Shown: positions 25,887-36,556, counted from the stretch's first letter. The stretch is 46,733 nt of DNA from Rhodopseudomonas sp. AAP120 (GCF_001295845.1 NZ_LJIC01000053.1:1-46733), one strand, 5' to 3'. The notes: a model not told the origin generated them from the letters alone. Numbers and translations: made by a program.

Positions 25887-26408
25887 TCAGCGGTGGTGGC
25901 GATGGTGCCGCTTGTGCTTGCGGTACTTGCGCGGCATCTCGACGGCGCGCAGCTGCACGTCGACGATACCGGCGGTCGCGTTGAGGCCGGTCTGGCCCTG
26001 CAGGCTGAGCGGCTGCAGCGCGTAGGCGTTGCCCGAGCCACCGATCAGCAGGTTGCCGCCGAAGCCGACGCCGAACGAGGCGTTGGCGCCGACGCCGCCG
26101 AAGCTGCCGGCGAGGTCACCGCGACCGACCTGGCGGGTCGGCGCGTAGACGGCCCAGGCGAGGCCGGTGTTCTGGGTGAAGCCGAGGTCGACGCCGATGC
26201 GCTGCACCGTGGCGACGTACGGCTCCGGACGACGGCCGTCGGTCTTGAACACGCATTCGAGCTGAGTGGTCGAGCCGACGACGTAGCCGACGTTCGGGCC
26301 ACCGGCGCATTCGATCACGCCGACCTGCAGCCGCTCCTGCGCGCTTGCGCTGGCGACGGTTGCGACGAGCGCGACTGCAGCAACACCGAACAGTCTTGAG
26401 ATGGACAT
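25887..26408 (-). CDS. Exported DUF992 protein (copy 2) with basic, His-rich tail
   Basis: A 173-residue paralogue of the preceding DUF992 protein. Signal peptide 1-23 (MSISRLFGVAAVALVATVAS, cleavage after ASA). Then the same order of segments: LQVGVIECAGGPNVGYVVGS, LECVFKTDG, YVATVQRIGVDLGFTQNTGL, the Gly-rich stretch and LSLQGQTGLNATAGIVDVQL. It differs by a C-terminal extension, PRKYRKHKRHHRHHR, made only of basic, His and Tyr residues; this could bind metal, LPS or anionic polymer. Start at 26408 with GGAG upstream. Tandem duplication is the simplest origin of the pair. Confidence 0.88.
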   Translation of the reverse strand: MSISRLFGVAAVALVATVASASAQERLQVGVIECAGGPNVGYVVGSTTQLECVFKTDGRRPEPYVATVQRIGVDLGFTQNTGLAWAVYAPTRQVGRGDLAGSFGGVGANASFGVGFGGNLLIGGSGNAYALQPLSLQGQTGLNATAGIVDVQLRAVEMPRKYRKHKRHHRHHR

Positions 26409-26549
26409 TGAACAGAACTCCGCATTTCGGGGATTGAATTGTACGGCGGCGACAAGAAGGAACTGTCTTGGCCAAAACAAGGCAGTTCCGCGACACCAGA
26501 ATAAATCTAGTGGATCTTGCCGCTTTTTAATGAACGCGCGGTTGAGCGA

Positions 26550-27872
<1,323 letters not shown>

Positions 27873-27949
27873 TCAAAGCCCGAGCGGTTCAGGAAGCCTT
27901 AAAAGGCCGCCGCTAAGGTGCCCTTCGCCCCCTCCCTGCGCGAGCGCAA

Positions 27950-29200
27950 ATGTCTCGATTCTGGCAACAATTTGCGACCGGCGGCTGGCTGACCCGGGAG
28001 CGGGTGCGGATCTACAGCCTGCTGATGGGTGGCATCTGCGCAGCCGCGATGATTGGCTGGGTTGCGCTGTCCGACGGGCTGATCGATCGCAACGGCAAGC
28101 CGATCGGCACCGACTTTTCCAGCTTCTACGCGGCCGGTTCGCTGGTGCTGGAAGGCAAAGCCGACGACGTCTACAGCCCCGCCGCCCACTACGCCCGCGA
28201 GCAGCAGCTGTTCGGCCCCGACACCCCCTACTACAGCTGGCTGTACCCGCCGTTCTTCCTGCTGGTCGCGACGCCGCTGGCGCTGCTGCCGTATTGGCTC
28301 GCCCTGGCTGTCTGGCAGGCCGCGGGCTTCGCGCTGTATCTCGCGGTGATCGGCGCGATCCTGCGACGCGCCCGCGCCACCGATGCGGTGGCGGCGCTAT
28401 GGCTGCCGGTGGCGGCGGCGTTTCCGGCGGTGTTCGTCAATCTCGGCCATGGCCAGAACGGATTTCTCACCGCCGGACTGCTCGGCGCGGCGCTGTGCCT
28501 GCTGCGGCCACAGCCTGTCCTCGCCGGCATCCTGTTCGCCCTGCTGGCCTACAAGCCGCAATTCGCCCTGGTGATCCCATTGGCGCTGGTGGCGGCGGGA
28601 CGATGGCGAAGCTTCGCGGCCGCCGCCGTCACCGTCGTGGCGCTGGTGGCGGCCGCGACCTTCGCTTTCGGCCTGGATATCTGGTCGGGCTTCGCGGCCT
28701 CGGCCGAGATGTCACGCAAGCTGTTGCTGGAGCAGGGCAACGTCGGCTTCGAGAAGCTGCAGAGCGCGTTCGCCTCGGTACGGATGTTGGGCGGCAGCAT
28801 CCCGCTCGCCTACGGCCTGCAGGCCGCCCTGTCCGTCGCCATCATCGGCGGCACGGTGTGGGCATGGCGCAAGCCTGGCGACGACGCGGTCAGGAACGCC
28901 CTCCTGGTGCTGGCGACATTGCTGGCTTCGCCGCATACGCTCGACTACGACCTGATGCTGCTCGGTCCGGCCATCGCCTTCATGGTGAGCGCCGGCGTCG
29001 CCGGCGGTTTTCGCCGCTATGAGATCTCGGCGCTGGCCGCAGCCTGGGTCATCCCATTGCTGACGCGCAGCATCGCGGGCATGACGGCCGTGTCGCTCGG
29101 CCTGCTGATCTCGCTCGCGTTGTACGGGCTGGTCTTCGCCAGGGCGCTTCACCATCGCGACGCTGCGAGCGCGGCGGACGGACGCATCGCGCAAGTGTGA
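27950..29200 (+). CDS. GT87/DUF2029 polyprenyl-phosphate-type membrane glycosyltransferase
   Basis: A 416-residue inner-membrane protein with about 10-11 helices. The periplasmic first loop carries GTDFSSFYAAGSLVLEGKAD, whose Asp is the expected catalytic residue of the GT-C fold, followed by a YSWLYPPFFLLVATPLALLP segment typical of DUF2029. Members such as mycobacterial PimE transfer a mannose from a lipid-linked donor. The donor and acceptor here are unknown, and no polysaccharide cluster surrounds the gene. ATG at 27950; a longer or shorter start is possible because the ribosome-binding site is weak. Alone on the plus strand. Confidence 0.85.
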   Translation: MSRFWQQFATGGWLTRERVRIYSLLMGGICAAAMIGWVALSDGLIDRNGKPIGTDFSSFYAAGSLVLEGKADDVYSPAAHYAREQQLFGPDTPYYSWLYPPFFLLVATPLALLPYWLALAVWQAAGFALYLAVIGAILRRARATDAVAALWLPVAAAFPAVFVNLGHGQNGFLTAGLLGAALCLLRPQPVLAGILFALLAYKPQFALVIPLALVAAGRWRSFAAAAVTVVALVAAATFAFGLDIWSGFAASAEMSRKLLLEQGNVGFEKLQSAFASVRMLGGSIPLAYGLQAALSVAIIGGTVWAWRKPGDDAVRNALLVLATLLASPHTLDYDLMLLGPAIAFMVSAGVAGGFRRYEISALAAAWVIPLLTRSIAGMTAVSLGLLISLALYGLVFARALHHRDAASAADGRIAQV

Positions 29201-29368
29201 CCAGGGACGATCCAAGGTGCTCCGGACGCGTGCGATGCAGCACGCATTCGACTTTTTCCAGGCCCGGGGCCTTGCGACCTGCCGCCATCGGCATCATTGT
29301 TTGACCGCTTTCCACAGCGACAAGCGCCGACGCTCCGGCGCGACGGCAAACGATCGACGGCGATGTAG

Positions 29369-30022
29369 ATGTACAAGCTCTATTCGATGCAGCGCTCCGG
29401 CAACAGCTACAAGGCCCGCTTGGCCCTGGCGTTCCTCGACGCGCCGTATCGTTGCATCGAGGTCGATATCCTGCGCGGCGAGAGCCGCACGCCGGATTTC
29501 CTCGCCAAGAATCCGAGCGGCCAGGTGCCGCTGCTGGAAGTCGCGCAGGGCCGCTACCTCGCCGAGTCCAACGCCATCCTCTGGTATCTGGCCGTCGGCA
29601 CCTCGCTGGCGCCGGATACACGGATGGACCGCGCCGAGGCGCTGCAGTGGATGTTCTTCGAACAGCACGCGCTCGAGCCGAATATCGGATCCGCGTATTT
29701 CTGGCTGTGCCTGGTCAAGGGTGGCCGCGACCTGCAGACGCACGCGCTGGAAGACTGGCTGGAGCGCGGCTACGCGGCGCTGCAGGTGATGGAAAATCAC
29801 CTCAAGACCCACGATTACTTCGCGGCCGGCCAGCTCACCATCGCCGACATCGCGCTGTACGGCTACACCCACGTCGCCGACCAATGCGACTTCGATCTGT
29901 CGACCTTCCCGTCGGTCAATGCCTGGCTGCGACGGGTCGAGCAGACGCCGGGATTCGTGACGATGGACTGGACCCCGCTCGCCGCACCGCACGACCATGC
30001 GGATTTCGCCGCTGAAGCCTGA
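29369..30022 (+). CDS. Glutathione S-transferase family protein
   Basis: A 217-residue GST. The thioredoxin-like domain is 1-80 (YKLYSMQRSGNSYKARLALA; the Ser in RSGNS is the likely catalytic position), with NPSGQVPLLEV as the cis-Pro loop and AESNAILWYLA for glutathione contact. The helical domain is 90-205 (AAGQLTIADIALYGYTHVAD is the N-capping box and hydrophobic core). It shares the ESRTPDFLAKNPSGQVP pattern with the GST at 11954 but is only distantly similar. ATG at 29369 lacks a strong ribosome-binding site. Monocistronic. Substrate unknown. Confidence 0.9.
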   Translation: MYKLYSMQRSGNSYKARLALAFLDAPYRCIEVDILRGESRTPDFLAKNPSGQVPLLEVAQGRYLAESNAILWYLAVGTSLAPDTRMDRAEALQWMFFEQHALEPNIGSAYFWLCLVKGGRDLQTHALEDWLERGYAALQVMENHLKTHDYFAAGQLTIADIALYGYTHVADQCDFDLSTFPSVNAWLRRVEQTPGFVTMDWTPLAAPHDHADFAAEA

Positions 30023-30154
30023 CCGAATTCGCCATTTCTCAGCGATTTTGCCGCGAATTCGACACGATTGCGCCTGTAGCGCCCTATAAATGCCTGGGAT
30101 CACAGGAAAATCTCGTTTGCGCGGTGATTCGCCGGCGCTTGCGAGGATTTGGTC

Positions 30155-30334
30155 ATGACTCGGTCGCCCGGCCCGGAGGCCGGATTCGTCCCGCGTTCGA
30201 AGCCTTTCGGCTCACTCCGGCTGATGCGCGCCGTCGCCGCATCGCTGGCGGTGGCCGTCGTCTTGCTCAGCGTGATCCTGCTGCTGGCCGTCGCCTCGAC
30301 ACAGTCGAGCATGGCGATGCCGTTTGCCAACTGA
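30155..30334 (+). CDS. Small single-span membrane protein
   Basis: A 59-residue protein: a 24-residue polar N-terminus (MTRSPGPEAGFVPRSKPFGS) and one hydrophobic helix (about 25-48, MRAVAASLAVAVVLLSVILL) with a short tail ending AMPFAN. Start at 30155 has GAGGA 8 nt upstream. No family recognised. It lies 84 bp ahead of the PQQ-type sugar dehydrogenase on the same strand and may be co-transcribed with it. Short, so the call is tentative; the ribosome-binding site and clean hydrophobic segment favour a real gene. Confidence 0.5.
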   Translation: MTRSPGPEAGFVPRSKPFGSLRLMRAVAASLAVAVVLLSVILLLAVASTQSSMAMPFAN

Positions 30335-30418
30335 ACTCCGCTCCCGATTGATTACGCCGCCGCCGCTGAGCGGCGAAGTCCGGCTGCGGCCGCTGTGATG
30401 TCGCGTGGAGGCCCTGCG

Positions 30419-31594
30419 ATGAAGGCACTGCTGGTCTGGGTCTCCGGTTCGCTCACCGCCGCCACGGTGATCATCGCCTCGTTCCTGATCGCCACCAAGA
30501 GCAGCGGCGAGCCGACGTCGTTCAGATCCTCCGCCGGAGCGCTGGCGGTGAAGACATTCGCCGACAACCTCGCCTATCCGTGGGGTTTGGCGTTTCTGCC
30601 GGAGGGCCGTGCGCTGGTCACCGAGCGGCCGGGCCGGCTGCGGGTGGTGTCGCCGCAGGGGGCGCTGTCGCCCCCTGTCACAGGCGTGCCCGATGTGTGG
30701 GCGGTCGGCCAAGGCGGCCTGCTCGACGTCGTCACCGACCGGGAGTTCAGCGCCAACCGCACGATCTATTTCTGCTATTCCGAGCGCGCCAATGACGGCG
30801 GACGGAGCGGCGGCCGCACCGCAGTGGCGCGCGCGGCACTGGAGGATGGCGATGATCCGTCGCTGAGTTCGGTCAGAATTATCTTCCGCCAGGATGGGCC
30901 GCTGTCGAGCGGCAACCACTATGGCTGCCGGATCGCGCAAGGCGCGGACGGCCATCTGCTCGTCACGCTGGGCGAACACTTCAGCAGCCGCGACGAGGCG
31001 CAGAACCTCGGCAATCATCTCGGCAAGATCGTTCGGATCGCGCCGGACGGCAGCGTTCCCAAGGACAATCCGTTCGTCGGCCGCGACGGCGCCAGGCCGG
31101 AGATCTGGAGCTGGGGTCACCGCAACGCGCAGGCGCTCGCTTTCAACCCGGCCGACGGCAGACTGTGGGAGATCGAGCACGGCCCGCGCGGCGGCGACGA
31201 GGTCAACATCATCGCGCCCGGCAAGAACTACGGCTGGCCCGTGATCGGCTACGGCGTCGATTACTCCGGCGCCAAGATCCACGAGGCCACGGCCAAGCCC
31301 GGCATGGAGCAGCCAGTCAAATACTGGGTGCCGTCGATCGCACCCTCCGGCATGGCGTTCTACACCGGCAAGCTGTTTCCGAAGTGGAACGGCAGCCTGT
31401 TCGTCGGCGCGCTGGCCGGCAAGATGCTGGTGCGACTGTCGCTGTCCGGCGACAAGGTGACGGCCGAGGAGCGGCTGCTGCAGCCGCTCAACGAGCGCAT
31501 CCGCGACGTCCGCCAGGGCCCCGACGGCGCGCTCTGGCTGCTCACCGACAACGCCGCCGGCCGCATCCTGCGCGTCACGCCGGCGAACGAATAG
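30419..31594 (+). CDS. PQQ-dependent aldose sugar dehydrogenase (soluble GDH/YliI family)
   Basis: A 391-residue six-bladed beta-propeller with an N-terminal signal/anchor segment (about 3-27, ALLVWVSGSLTAATVIIASF). Family motifs appear in order: NLAYPWGLAFLPEG, ERPGRLRVV, GQGGLLDVV, GNHYGCRIAQGADGHLLVTL with the catalytic histidine in GNHYG, GHRNAQALAF, EHGPRGGDEVN and NYGWPVIGYG. These enzymes oxidise aldoses in the periplasm with PQQ and pass electrons to the respiratory chain. Start at 30419 has GGAGG 8-9 nt upstream. No PQQ synthesis genes lie in the window. Convergent with dctM, 25 bp apart. Confidence 0.9.
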   Translation: MKALLVWVSGSLTAATVIIASFLIATKSSGEPTSFRSSAGALAVKTFADNLAYPWGLAFLPEGRALVTERPGRLRVVSPQGALSPPVTGVPDVWAVGQGGLLDVVTDREFSANRTIYFCYSERANDGGRSGGRTAVARAALEDGDDPSLSSVRIIFRQDGPLSSGNHYGCRIAQGADGHLLVTLGEHFSSRDEAQNLGNHLGKIVRIAPDGSVPKDNPFVGRDGARPEIWSWGHRNAQALAFNPADGRLWEIEHGPRGGDEVNIIAPGKNYGWPVIGYGVDYSGAKIHEATAKPGMEQPVKYWVPSIAPSGMAFYTGKLFPKWNGSLFVGALAGKMLVRLSLSGDKVTAEERLLQPLNERIRDVRQGPDGALWLLTDNAAGRILRVTPANE

Positions 31595-31619
31595 CTTTTC
31601 CGGGCGAACGCTCGGGCGA

Positions 31620-32942
31620 TCAGCGCGGCATCCCGAAGAACAGGTTCGGGAAGAACAGCGCGATCTGCGGCAGCATGATCACGATCAGCACGCCGAGGAA
31701 CGTCACCAGCGCATAGGGGATGACCGACCAGTAGATGTCGCCCATGCTGACGTCCGGCGGTGCCACGGCCTTCAGGTAGAACAGATTGAAGCCGAATGGC
31801 GGCGTCATGTAGCCGATCTCCATCATCATGATGAAGATCACGCCGAACCACACCGGATCCCAGCCATAGAGCTGCACCACCGGCATGAACACCGGCAGCG
31901 TGATCAGCATGATGCCGACCGGATCGAGCACCATGCCGAGCAGCAGCAGCACCGCCAGGATGAACACCAGCGCACCCCATTCGCCGCCGGGCACCTGCGA
32001 CACCAGATGGTTCATCAGCTCGTTGGCGCCGAGCGTGGTGTAGGCGGTCGAGAAGGCGTGCGCGGCGAACAGAATCCACATGATCAGCGCGGTCAGCCGC
32101 AGCGTCTGCATCGCCGAATCCGACAGCACCGCATACGACAGCTTGCGATGCACCGCGGAGGCAATCAGCGCGCCGAACACGCCGAGCGCCGCGGCCTCGG
32201 TCGGCGTCGCGAAGCCGCCGAAGATCGAGCCGAGCACCAGCAGCACGATCAGGATCGGCAATGCCACCGCCTTCAGCGTGCTCAGCTTCAGCCGCCAGTC
32301 GCCGCGTTCTTCCGGCGGCAGCGCCGGGGCCAGCGACGGCTGCAGCCAGGCGCGCACGATGATGTAGACCGTCACCAGCACGACGAGCAGGATGCCGGGG
32401 CCGATGCCCGAGGCGAACAGCCGGCCGACCGACACTTCGGTCAGCATCGCGTACAGCACCATCAGGATCGACGGCGGCACCAGTACGCCCCAACCGCCGC
32501 CGGCATTGATGGCGCCGATCGCCAGCCGCTTGTCGTAGCCGCGCTCCAGCATGCGTGGCAGCGCGATCGCCCCCATCGTCACCACCGCGGCGCCGCTGAT
32601 GCCGCTCATCGCCGCGAAGATCGCACAGATCATCACGGTGCCGATCGCCAGTCCGCCGCGCATCGCGCCGAACCAGACATGCATCATCCGGTAGAGATTC
32701 TGCGCGACGCCGGACTTTTCCAGCAGCATCGCCATGTAGACGTACATCGGGATGGCGATCAGCGTGAAGTTCGTCATCGAGTCCCAGAATTTGGACGCGA
32801 CGATGTAGAAGCCGACCGGCCCCATGGCGAAATACAGGAAGATCACCGAGATGCCGCCGAGCGTGAACACCAGCGGCGTGCCGATGAACAGGAACACCAG
32901 CAGCGAACCGAAGAACAGGAAGGTCAGAAGCTCGACAGACAC
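31620..32942 (-). CDS. dctM: TRAP transporter large permease, DctM type
   Basis: A 440-residue inner-membrane protein with about 12 helices, the ion-driven transport subunit of a tripartite periplasmic (TRAP) transporter. It has the DctM pattern: an N-terminal LFFGSLLVFLFIGTPLVFTL, then GISGAAVVTMGAIALPRMLE and GGWGVLVPPSILMVLYAML, and near the end GVIFIMMMEIGYMTPPFGFN. It follows dctQ by 9 bp and dctP by about 680 bp on the same strand. TRAP systems usually carry C4-dicarboxylates, sialic acid, taurine-like or aromatic acids; the substrate here is unknown. Last gene of the molybdoenzyme cluster. Confidence 0.95.
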   Translation of the reverse strand: MSVELLTFLFFGSLLVFLFIGTPLVFTLGGISVIFLYFAMGPVGFYIVASKFWDSMTNFTLIAIPMYVYMAMLLEKSGVAQNLYRMMHVWFGAMRGGLAIGTVMICAIFAAMSGISGAAVVTMGAIALPRMLERGYDKRLAIGAINAGGGWGVLVPPSILMVLYAMLTEVSVGRLFASGIGPGILLVVLVTVYIIVRAWLQPSLAPALPPEERGDWRLKLSTLKAVALPILIVLLVLGSIFGGFATPTEAAALGVFGALIASAVHRKLSYAVLSDSAMQTLRLTALIMWILFAAHAFSTAYTTLGANELMNHLVSQVPGGEWGALVFILAVLLLLGMVLDPVGIMLITLPVFMPVVQLYGWDPVWFGVIFIMMMEIGYMTPPFGFNLFYLKAVAPPDVSMGDIYWSVIPYALVTFLGVLIVIMLPQIALFFPNLFFGMPR

Positions 32943-32951
32943 CGGATCGTC

Positions 32952-33494
32952 CTAGTGAGAGGAAGCGTCGCCGGCCTGCTTGCCGAACGTAGCGGGGTCG
33001 TTGTCGAGACCGGCGAGCGTGCGAATATCGGACGCGATCCGCACCAGGCCCTGCAGCAGCAGCAGCACGCCGGCGACCGGGATCGCCAGCTTCACCGGCC
33101 AGATGTACGGATTCCAGATGCTCGACGAAGTCTCGAGCTTGGCGGCCGACTCCCACGCCATATCGGCGCTCTGCCAGATCAGCACACCGATAAACAGGAA
33201 GAACAGGAACGAGGTGGCGAGGTCCACCCTCGCCTTCTGCACGCGGCTGAACTTGCCGTAGAAAATATCGACGTTGACGTGCGCCCGCTCCGCCAGCAAA
33301 TAGCCGCCCGCCACCACGGCGTAGACGCCGAAGATCAACTGCGCGAACTCCGACGTCCAGATCGCCGCGCTGCCGACGACGTAGCGCATGATCACATCGG
33401 CCATCAGCAGTACGAAGATCGGCACGATCAGCCATGCGGCAACGCGCGCAACCCAGGAGTTGAGCTGGGTGATAGCGGCGGCGACCTTCAACAT
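32952..33494 (-). CDS. dctQ: TRAP transporter small permease, DctQ type
   Basis: A 180-residue membrane protein with four helices (about 17-40, 50-70, 90-110 and 135-155). The ADVIMRYVVGSAAIWTSEFA stretch between helices 1 and 2 is the usual DctQ signature. It pairs with DctM to form the membrane part of the transporter. It lies between dctP and dctM with 9 bp to dctM. A second, larger open frame on the same strand through this region is a shadow. Confidence 0.93.
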   Translation of the reverse strand: MLKVAAAITQLNSWVARVAAWLIVPIFVLLMADVIMRYVVGSAAIWTSEFAQLIFGVYAVVAGGYLLAERAHVNVDIFYGKFSRVQKARVDLATSFLFFLFIGVLIWQSADMAWESAAKLETSSSIWNPYIWPVKLAIPVAGVLLLLQGLVRIASDIRTLAGLDNDPATFGKQAGDASSH

Positions 33495-33625
33495 GCGGGG
33501 ACTTTCATGGCTCGGCAGATGCGAAGCGGGACGTCAACGGCGCCCCGGCTGGCATACGTCTGGACGGCTCGGATGGAGAGCTGCGCCGAGATGGGCGGCG
33601 GGCTCAAGAGGCGATCGTCGCGGCC

Positions 33626-34666
33626 TCAGCCGTAGCCGAGATCCGCCATCAGCTTCGACAGCGCGGCGCCGCCCTTGGCGGCGTGCTCGCCCTTCGCAGT
33701 TTCCTTCTGCAGGATCGTCTTCGACGCCTGGGCGAATTTCGCCAGCACCTCATCCGGAAACTGCACGACCTCGACATTCATCTTGGCGCGCCCGGTGGCG
33801 AGCGCCATCGCTTCCTGATGCTGATACTCGACCGAGCGCAGGAAATAGCGCTCCTCGATCAACGACAGGAACTGCAGCCGCAGATCGGGCGGCAGCTTGT
33901 CGAGCGCCGCGGTGTTGACGATCCAGGCGTCGTTGGTGATGCCGAGCGCCGGCTTCATGTGGAACGGCGCGACTTCCCAGAATTTCATCGACAGCGCACC
34001 GACCGCCGCGCCCCAATGCGCGCCATCGACCACGCCCGTCGAAATCGCCTGATAGATCTCGGGACCCGCGACCTGCTGCGGTGACGCGCCGGCGGCGGCG
34101 AAATACTCGAGCATCGCGCCCGCCGAGCGGATCTTGAGCGAGCCGAGTTCGGCGGCCGAGTTGATCTTGCGCTTGAGCACCACTTCGGTCGGGTACGCCT
34201 TCTCGGCCATGATCACCACGCCCTTCGGCCGCAGTTCGTCATTAACCAGCTTTTCAACGCCGAGATTCTTGGTGAAGTGCATCATCTCCCACGGCTCGCG
34301 CAGCGTGCCGGGAACGCCGTAGAGCAGCCCCATCGCCTGCGCTTCGCCGAGAATATAGGCCGGCGAGATCGTGCCCATCTGCACGACGCCGCGGCGCACG
34401 ACGTTGTAGATCTCGCGGTCCTTGGCGATTTCGCCGGCGCCGTACGTCTCCAGCGTAAAGCGGCCGTCGGTGCGCGCGGCAAGTTCCTTGGCGAGCGCGC
34501 CGAGGCTGTCGTTGAACGAGCCGGACGCCTTCGGCCAATGCGCCTGGACTTTCCAACTCACCTTCTGTTGCGCCAGAGCAGGACCGATCAGCGCCGGAGC
34601 CGCGGCGGCAGCGAGCGCGCCCTTGAGAATGCTGCGACGGTTCGTCTTGCTGATCGTTTCTGCCAC
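33626..34666 (-). CDS. dctP: TRAP transporter substrate-binding protein, DctP type (Tat-exported)
   Basis: A 346-residue periplasmic binding protein. Residues 9-33 are a twin-arginine signal (TNRRSILKGALAAAAAPALI, cleavage after ALA), so it is exported folded by Tat. The mature part begins KVSWKVQAHWPKASGSFNDS; LKIRSAGAMLEYFAAAG and the later ISTGVVDGAHWGAAVG, with an arginine for carboxylate binding in KIRS, match the DctP family. The start is GTG at 34666 with GGGAGA upstream; the 34726 ATG adds a non-signal extension. Tat export is unusual but known among binding proteins. It likely captures a carboxylate or related anion for the adjacent DctQM. Confidence 0.93.
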   Translation of the reverse strand: MAETISKTNRRSILKGALAAAAAPALIGPALAQQKVSWKVQAHWPKASGSFNDSLGALAKELAARTDGRFTLETYGAGEIAKDREIYNVVRRGVVQMGTISPAYILGEAQAMGLLYGVPGTLREPWEMMHFTKNLGVEKLVNDELRPKGVVIMAEKAYPTEVVLKRKINSAAELGSLKIRSAGAMLEYFAAAGASPQQVAGPEIYQAISTGVVDGAHWGAAVGALSMKFWEVAPFHMKPALGITNDAWIVNTAALDKLPPDLRLQFLSLIEERYFLRSVEYQHQEAMALATGRAKMNVEVVQFPDEVLAKFAQASKTILQKETAKGEHAAKGGAALSKLMADLGYG

Positions 34667-34871
34667 GCGCTTCTCCCTCGCCGGATTGTTTCGACGAATT
34701 GACCATGGCGTAAACGCGCCAGTCAACGCATCGACTTCGTTCGAGAGAAGCGATGATGTCGCAGCCCACGACCTGTTAGTTCGCCACCGAACACGCAGTC
34801 GCGAACACCACCGGGGTGAGAGCGGGACGGCGCGACAAATCAGCGCCCCCGCGCTAACGATAGGAACCGAC

Positions 34872-36182
34872 CTAAGCGTCCACCGACGAATCCAACGTAG
34901 CGATCATCTCGGAGACACGGACGAACTTGTCTCGCGGCCGTCCACCCACGGCCCCTCGCCGTTTCTCTTCGGCGTCGATCGTCCCCCAATCCTGATAGCT
35001 TATCAGACGCGGCACACGCGTCCGAAGCAGCCCCAGCAACGCGTCGGGACGATTGCCGAAGCGGGGCGCGCCGGTCGCGAGATCGGCCAGCACCGCGTCG
35101 GCGGTGGCCATTCCGCAGGCCCGATTAGTTCCGATCGTGCCGCTCGGGCCGCGCTTGCTCCAGCCGCAGACGTAGAGCCCCTGCACCACCTGATCGCCGC
35201 GCGTGATGCGGCCGTCGACATTGGCGTGCACGCCGCGCACGGCATCGTAAGGCACGCCGTCCAGCGGCGCCGTGCGGCGGCCGATGCTGCTGAAGACGGC
35301 GCCGCAGGCGATCTGCTCTGCCGTGCGATCCTGGCCCGCGAAACGGATGGCTTCGACACGTTGCTCGCCCTGGATCTCGACCGGCGCCAGGCCAAAGCGG
35401 AACAGGCAGCGCCGCGGCTTGGCCGGCGCTTGCTGCGCGAAGCTGCGCAGCAGCGACAGCTTCTCGTCCTGCTCCGGATCGCCGGCCGCGTCGGGCACGG
35501 TCGCGAGTTCGCGCGGATCGACCACGGCGTCGCATTGCGCGAGGCTGAGGAAGTCGCGCAGCTCCTTGGCGCCGAACTTGGCCTGCGTTGGCCCGCCGCG
35601 GCCGACGACATGGACTTCGCGCACCCGGCTCTCGGCCAGCACGTCGAGCGCATGGGTCGCGATGTCGGTATGTCGCAACTCGTCCACGGTCTTCGACAGA
35701 ATGCGCGCAACGTCGAGCGCGACGTTGCCGTGGCCGATGACGGTCGCGACCTCGTGGCTGAGATCGAAACTGCGGTCGCGATGATTGGGATGGCCGTTGT
35801 ACCAGGCGACGAACTCGCCGGCAGAGTAACATCCAGGCAGTGCCTCGCCGGGGATGCCGAGCGGCCGGCTGAGATCGGCGCCGGTCGCGAGCACGACGGC
35901 GTCATAGGCCGAGCGCATTTCGTCGATCGTCACGTCCTCGCCGACGGCGACCCCACCGATGAAGTTGAAGCCCGGCAGCGCCGCGATCTTGTCGAAGGTC
36001 AGACTGACCAGCTTGAGCTTGGGGTGATCGGGCGCAACGCCAAACCGCACCAGACCATAAGGCACCGGCAGTCGTTCGAACATATCCACCGCGATCGCCG
36101 CGCCGGATCGCAGCAACGCCTCGGCCGCATAGAAGCCGCTCGGGCCGCTGCCGACCACGGCGACGTGAAACGGCGAACTCAT
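34872..36182 (-). CDS. Ferredoxin-NADP+ reductase, adrenodoxin-reductase type (FprA-like)
   Basis: A 436-residue FAD enzyme moving electrons between NADPH and a ferredoxin. FAD loop GSGPSGFYAAEALLR at 11-25, LVRFGVAPDHPKLK, NADP segment ATVIGHGNVALDVAR and the C-terminal GWSKRGPSGTIGTNR are the hallmarks of the adrenodoxin-reductase family. The start overlaps the ferredoxin stop as ATGA, so the two are coupled and very likely partners. In the cluster the pair may feed or drain the molybdoenzyme encoded upstream; the direction is not deducible. The longer frame to 36437 is an extension through the ferredoxin gene. Confidence 0.95.
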   Translation of the reverse strand: MSSPFHVAVVGSGPSGFYAAEALLRSGAAIAVDMFERLPVPYGLVRFGVAPDHPKLKLVSLTFDKIAALPGFNFIGGVAVGEDVTIDEMRSAYDAVVLATGADLSRPLGIPGEALPGCYSAGEFVAWYNGHPNHRDRSFDLSHEVATVIGHGNVALDVARILSKTVDELRHTDIATHALDVLAESRVREVHVVGRGGPTQAKFGAKELRDFLSLAQCDAVVDPRELATVPDAAGDPEQDEKLSLLRSFAQQAPAKPRRCLFRFGLAPVEIQGEQRVEAIRFAGQDRTAEQIACGAVFSSIGRRTAPLDGVPYDAVRGVHANVDGRITRGDQVVQGLYVCGWSKRGPSGTIGTNRACGMATADAVLADLATGAPRFGNRPDALLGLLRTRVPRLISYQDWGTIDAEEKRRGAVGGRPRDKFVRVSEMIATLDSSVDA

Positions 36183-36484
36183 CGGCCGAGCGCCTGCCGG
36201 CGTTCGTCGGCGCCGGGCAGCGGCGGCAGCCGCGCGGTGATCACCGGCGTCTCGGCGACGCGCTTGCGGTTGACGCCGATCCAGAACTTCTTGTCGGCGG
36301 CGAGCCGATAGTCCGGCTCGATCGCGCCGACCGGGCACGCCGGCACGCAGCCGCCACAATCGATGCAGTTCTCGGGATCGATATAGGTCATCGTGCCGTC
36401 GAGGTGAAAGCACTCGACCGGGCACACCGTCACACATTCAGTGTAGCGGCAGCCCTTGCAATTATCAGTCACGACGTGAGTCAT
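36179..36484 (-). CDS. 7Fe ferredoxin (3Fe-4S plus 4Fe-4S)
   Basis: A 101-residue ferredoxin. The first cluster cysteines are C9, C12, C17 and C21 (NCKGCRYTECVTVCP), the second C40, C43, C46 and C50 (NCIDCGGCVPACP). The spacing CxxCxxxxCxxxCP is that of Azotobacter FdI and FdxA: C9, C17 and C50 would hold a 3Fe-4S cluster, C21, C40, C43 and C46 a 4Fe-4S cluster. A C-terminal extension (about 55-101, KFWIGVNRKRV) is of the kind seen in longer FdxA proteins. It lies between the molybdoenzyme gene (72 bp upstream) and the reductase gene (ATGA overlap). Role: electron carrier between the two. Confidence 0.96.
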   Translation of the reverse strand: MTHVVTDNCKGCRYTECVTVCPVECFHLDGTMTYIDPENCIDCGGCVPACPVGAIEPDYRLAADKKFWIGVNRKRVAETPVITARLPPLPGADERRQALGR

Positions 36485-36556
36485 CGTCGGAACTCCGATG
36501 TTGGTAAGAGGAAAGGGCCGACGCCGCGCGGCGCCGGCCTGACGATGTGCGCCCGT

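Noticed and set aside
31360-33435. A 691-residue open frame on the minus strand through dctQ and dctM in another frame
   Set aside because: Overlaps two well-supported TRAP permease genes; Arg-rich without membrane segments.
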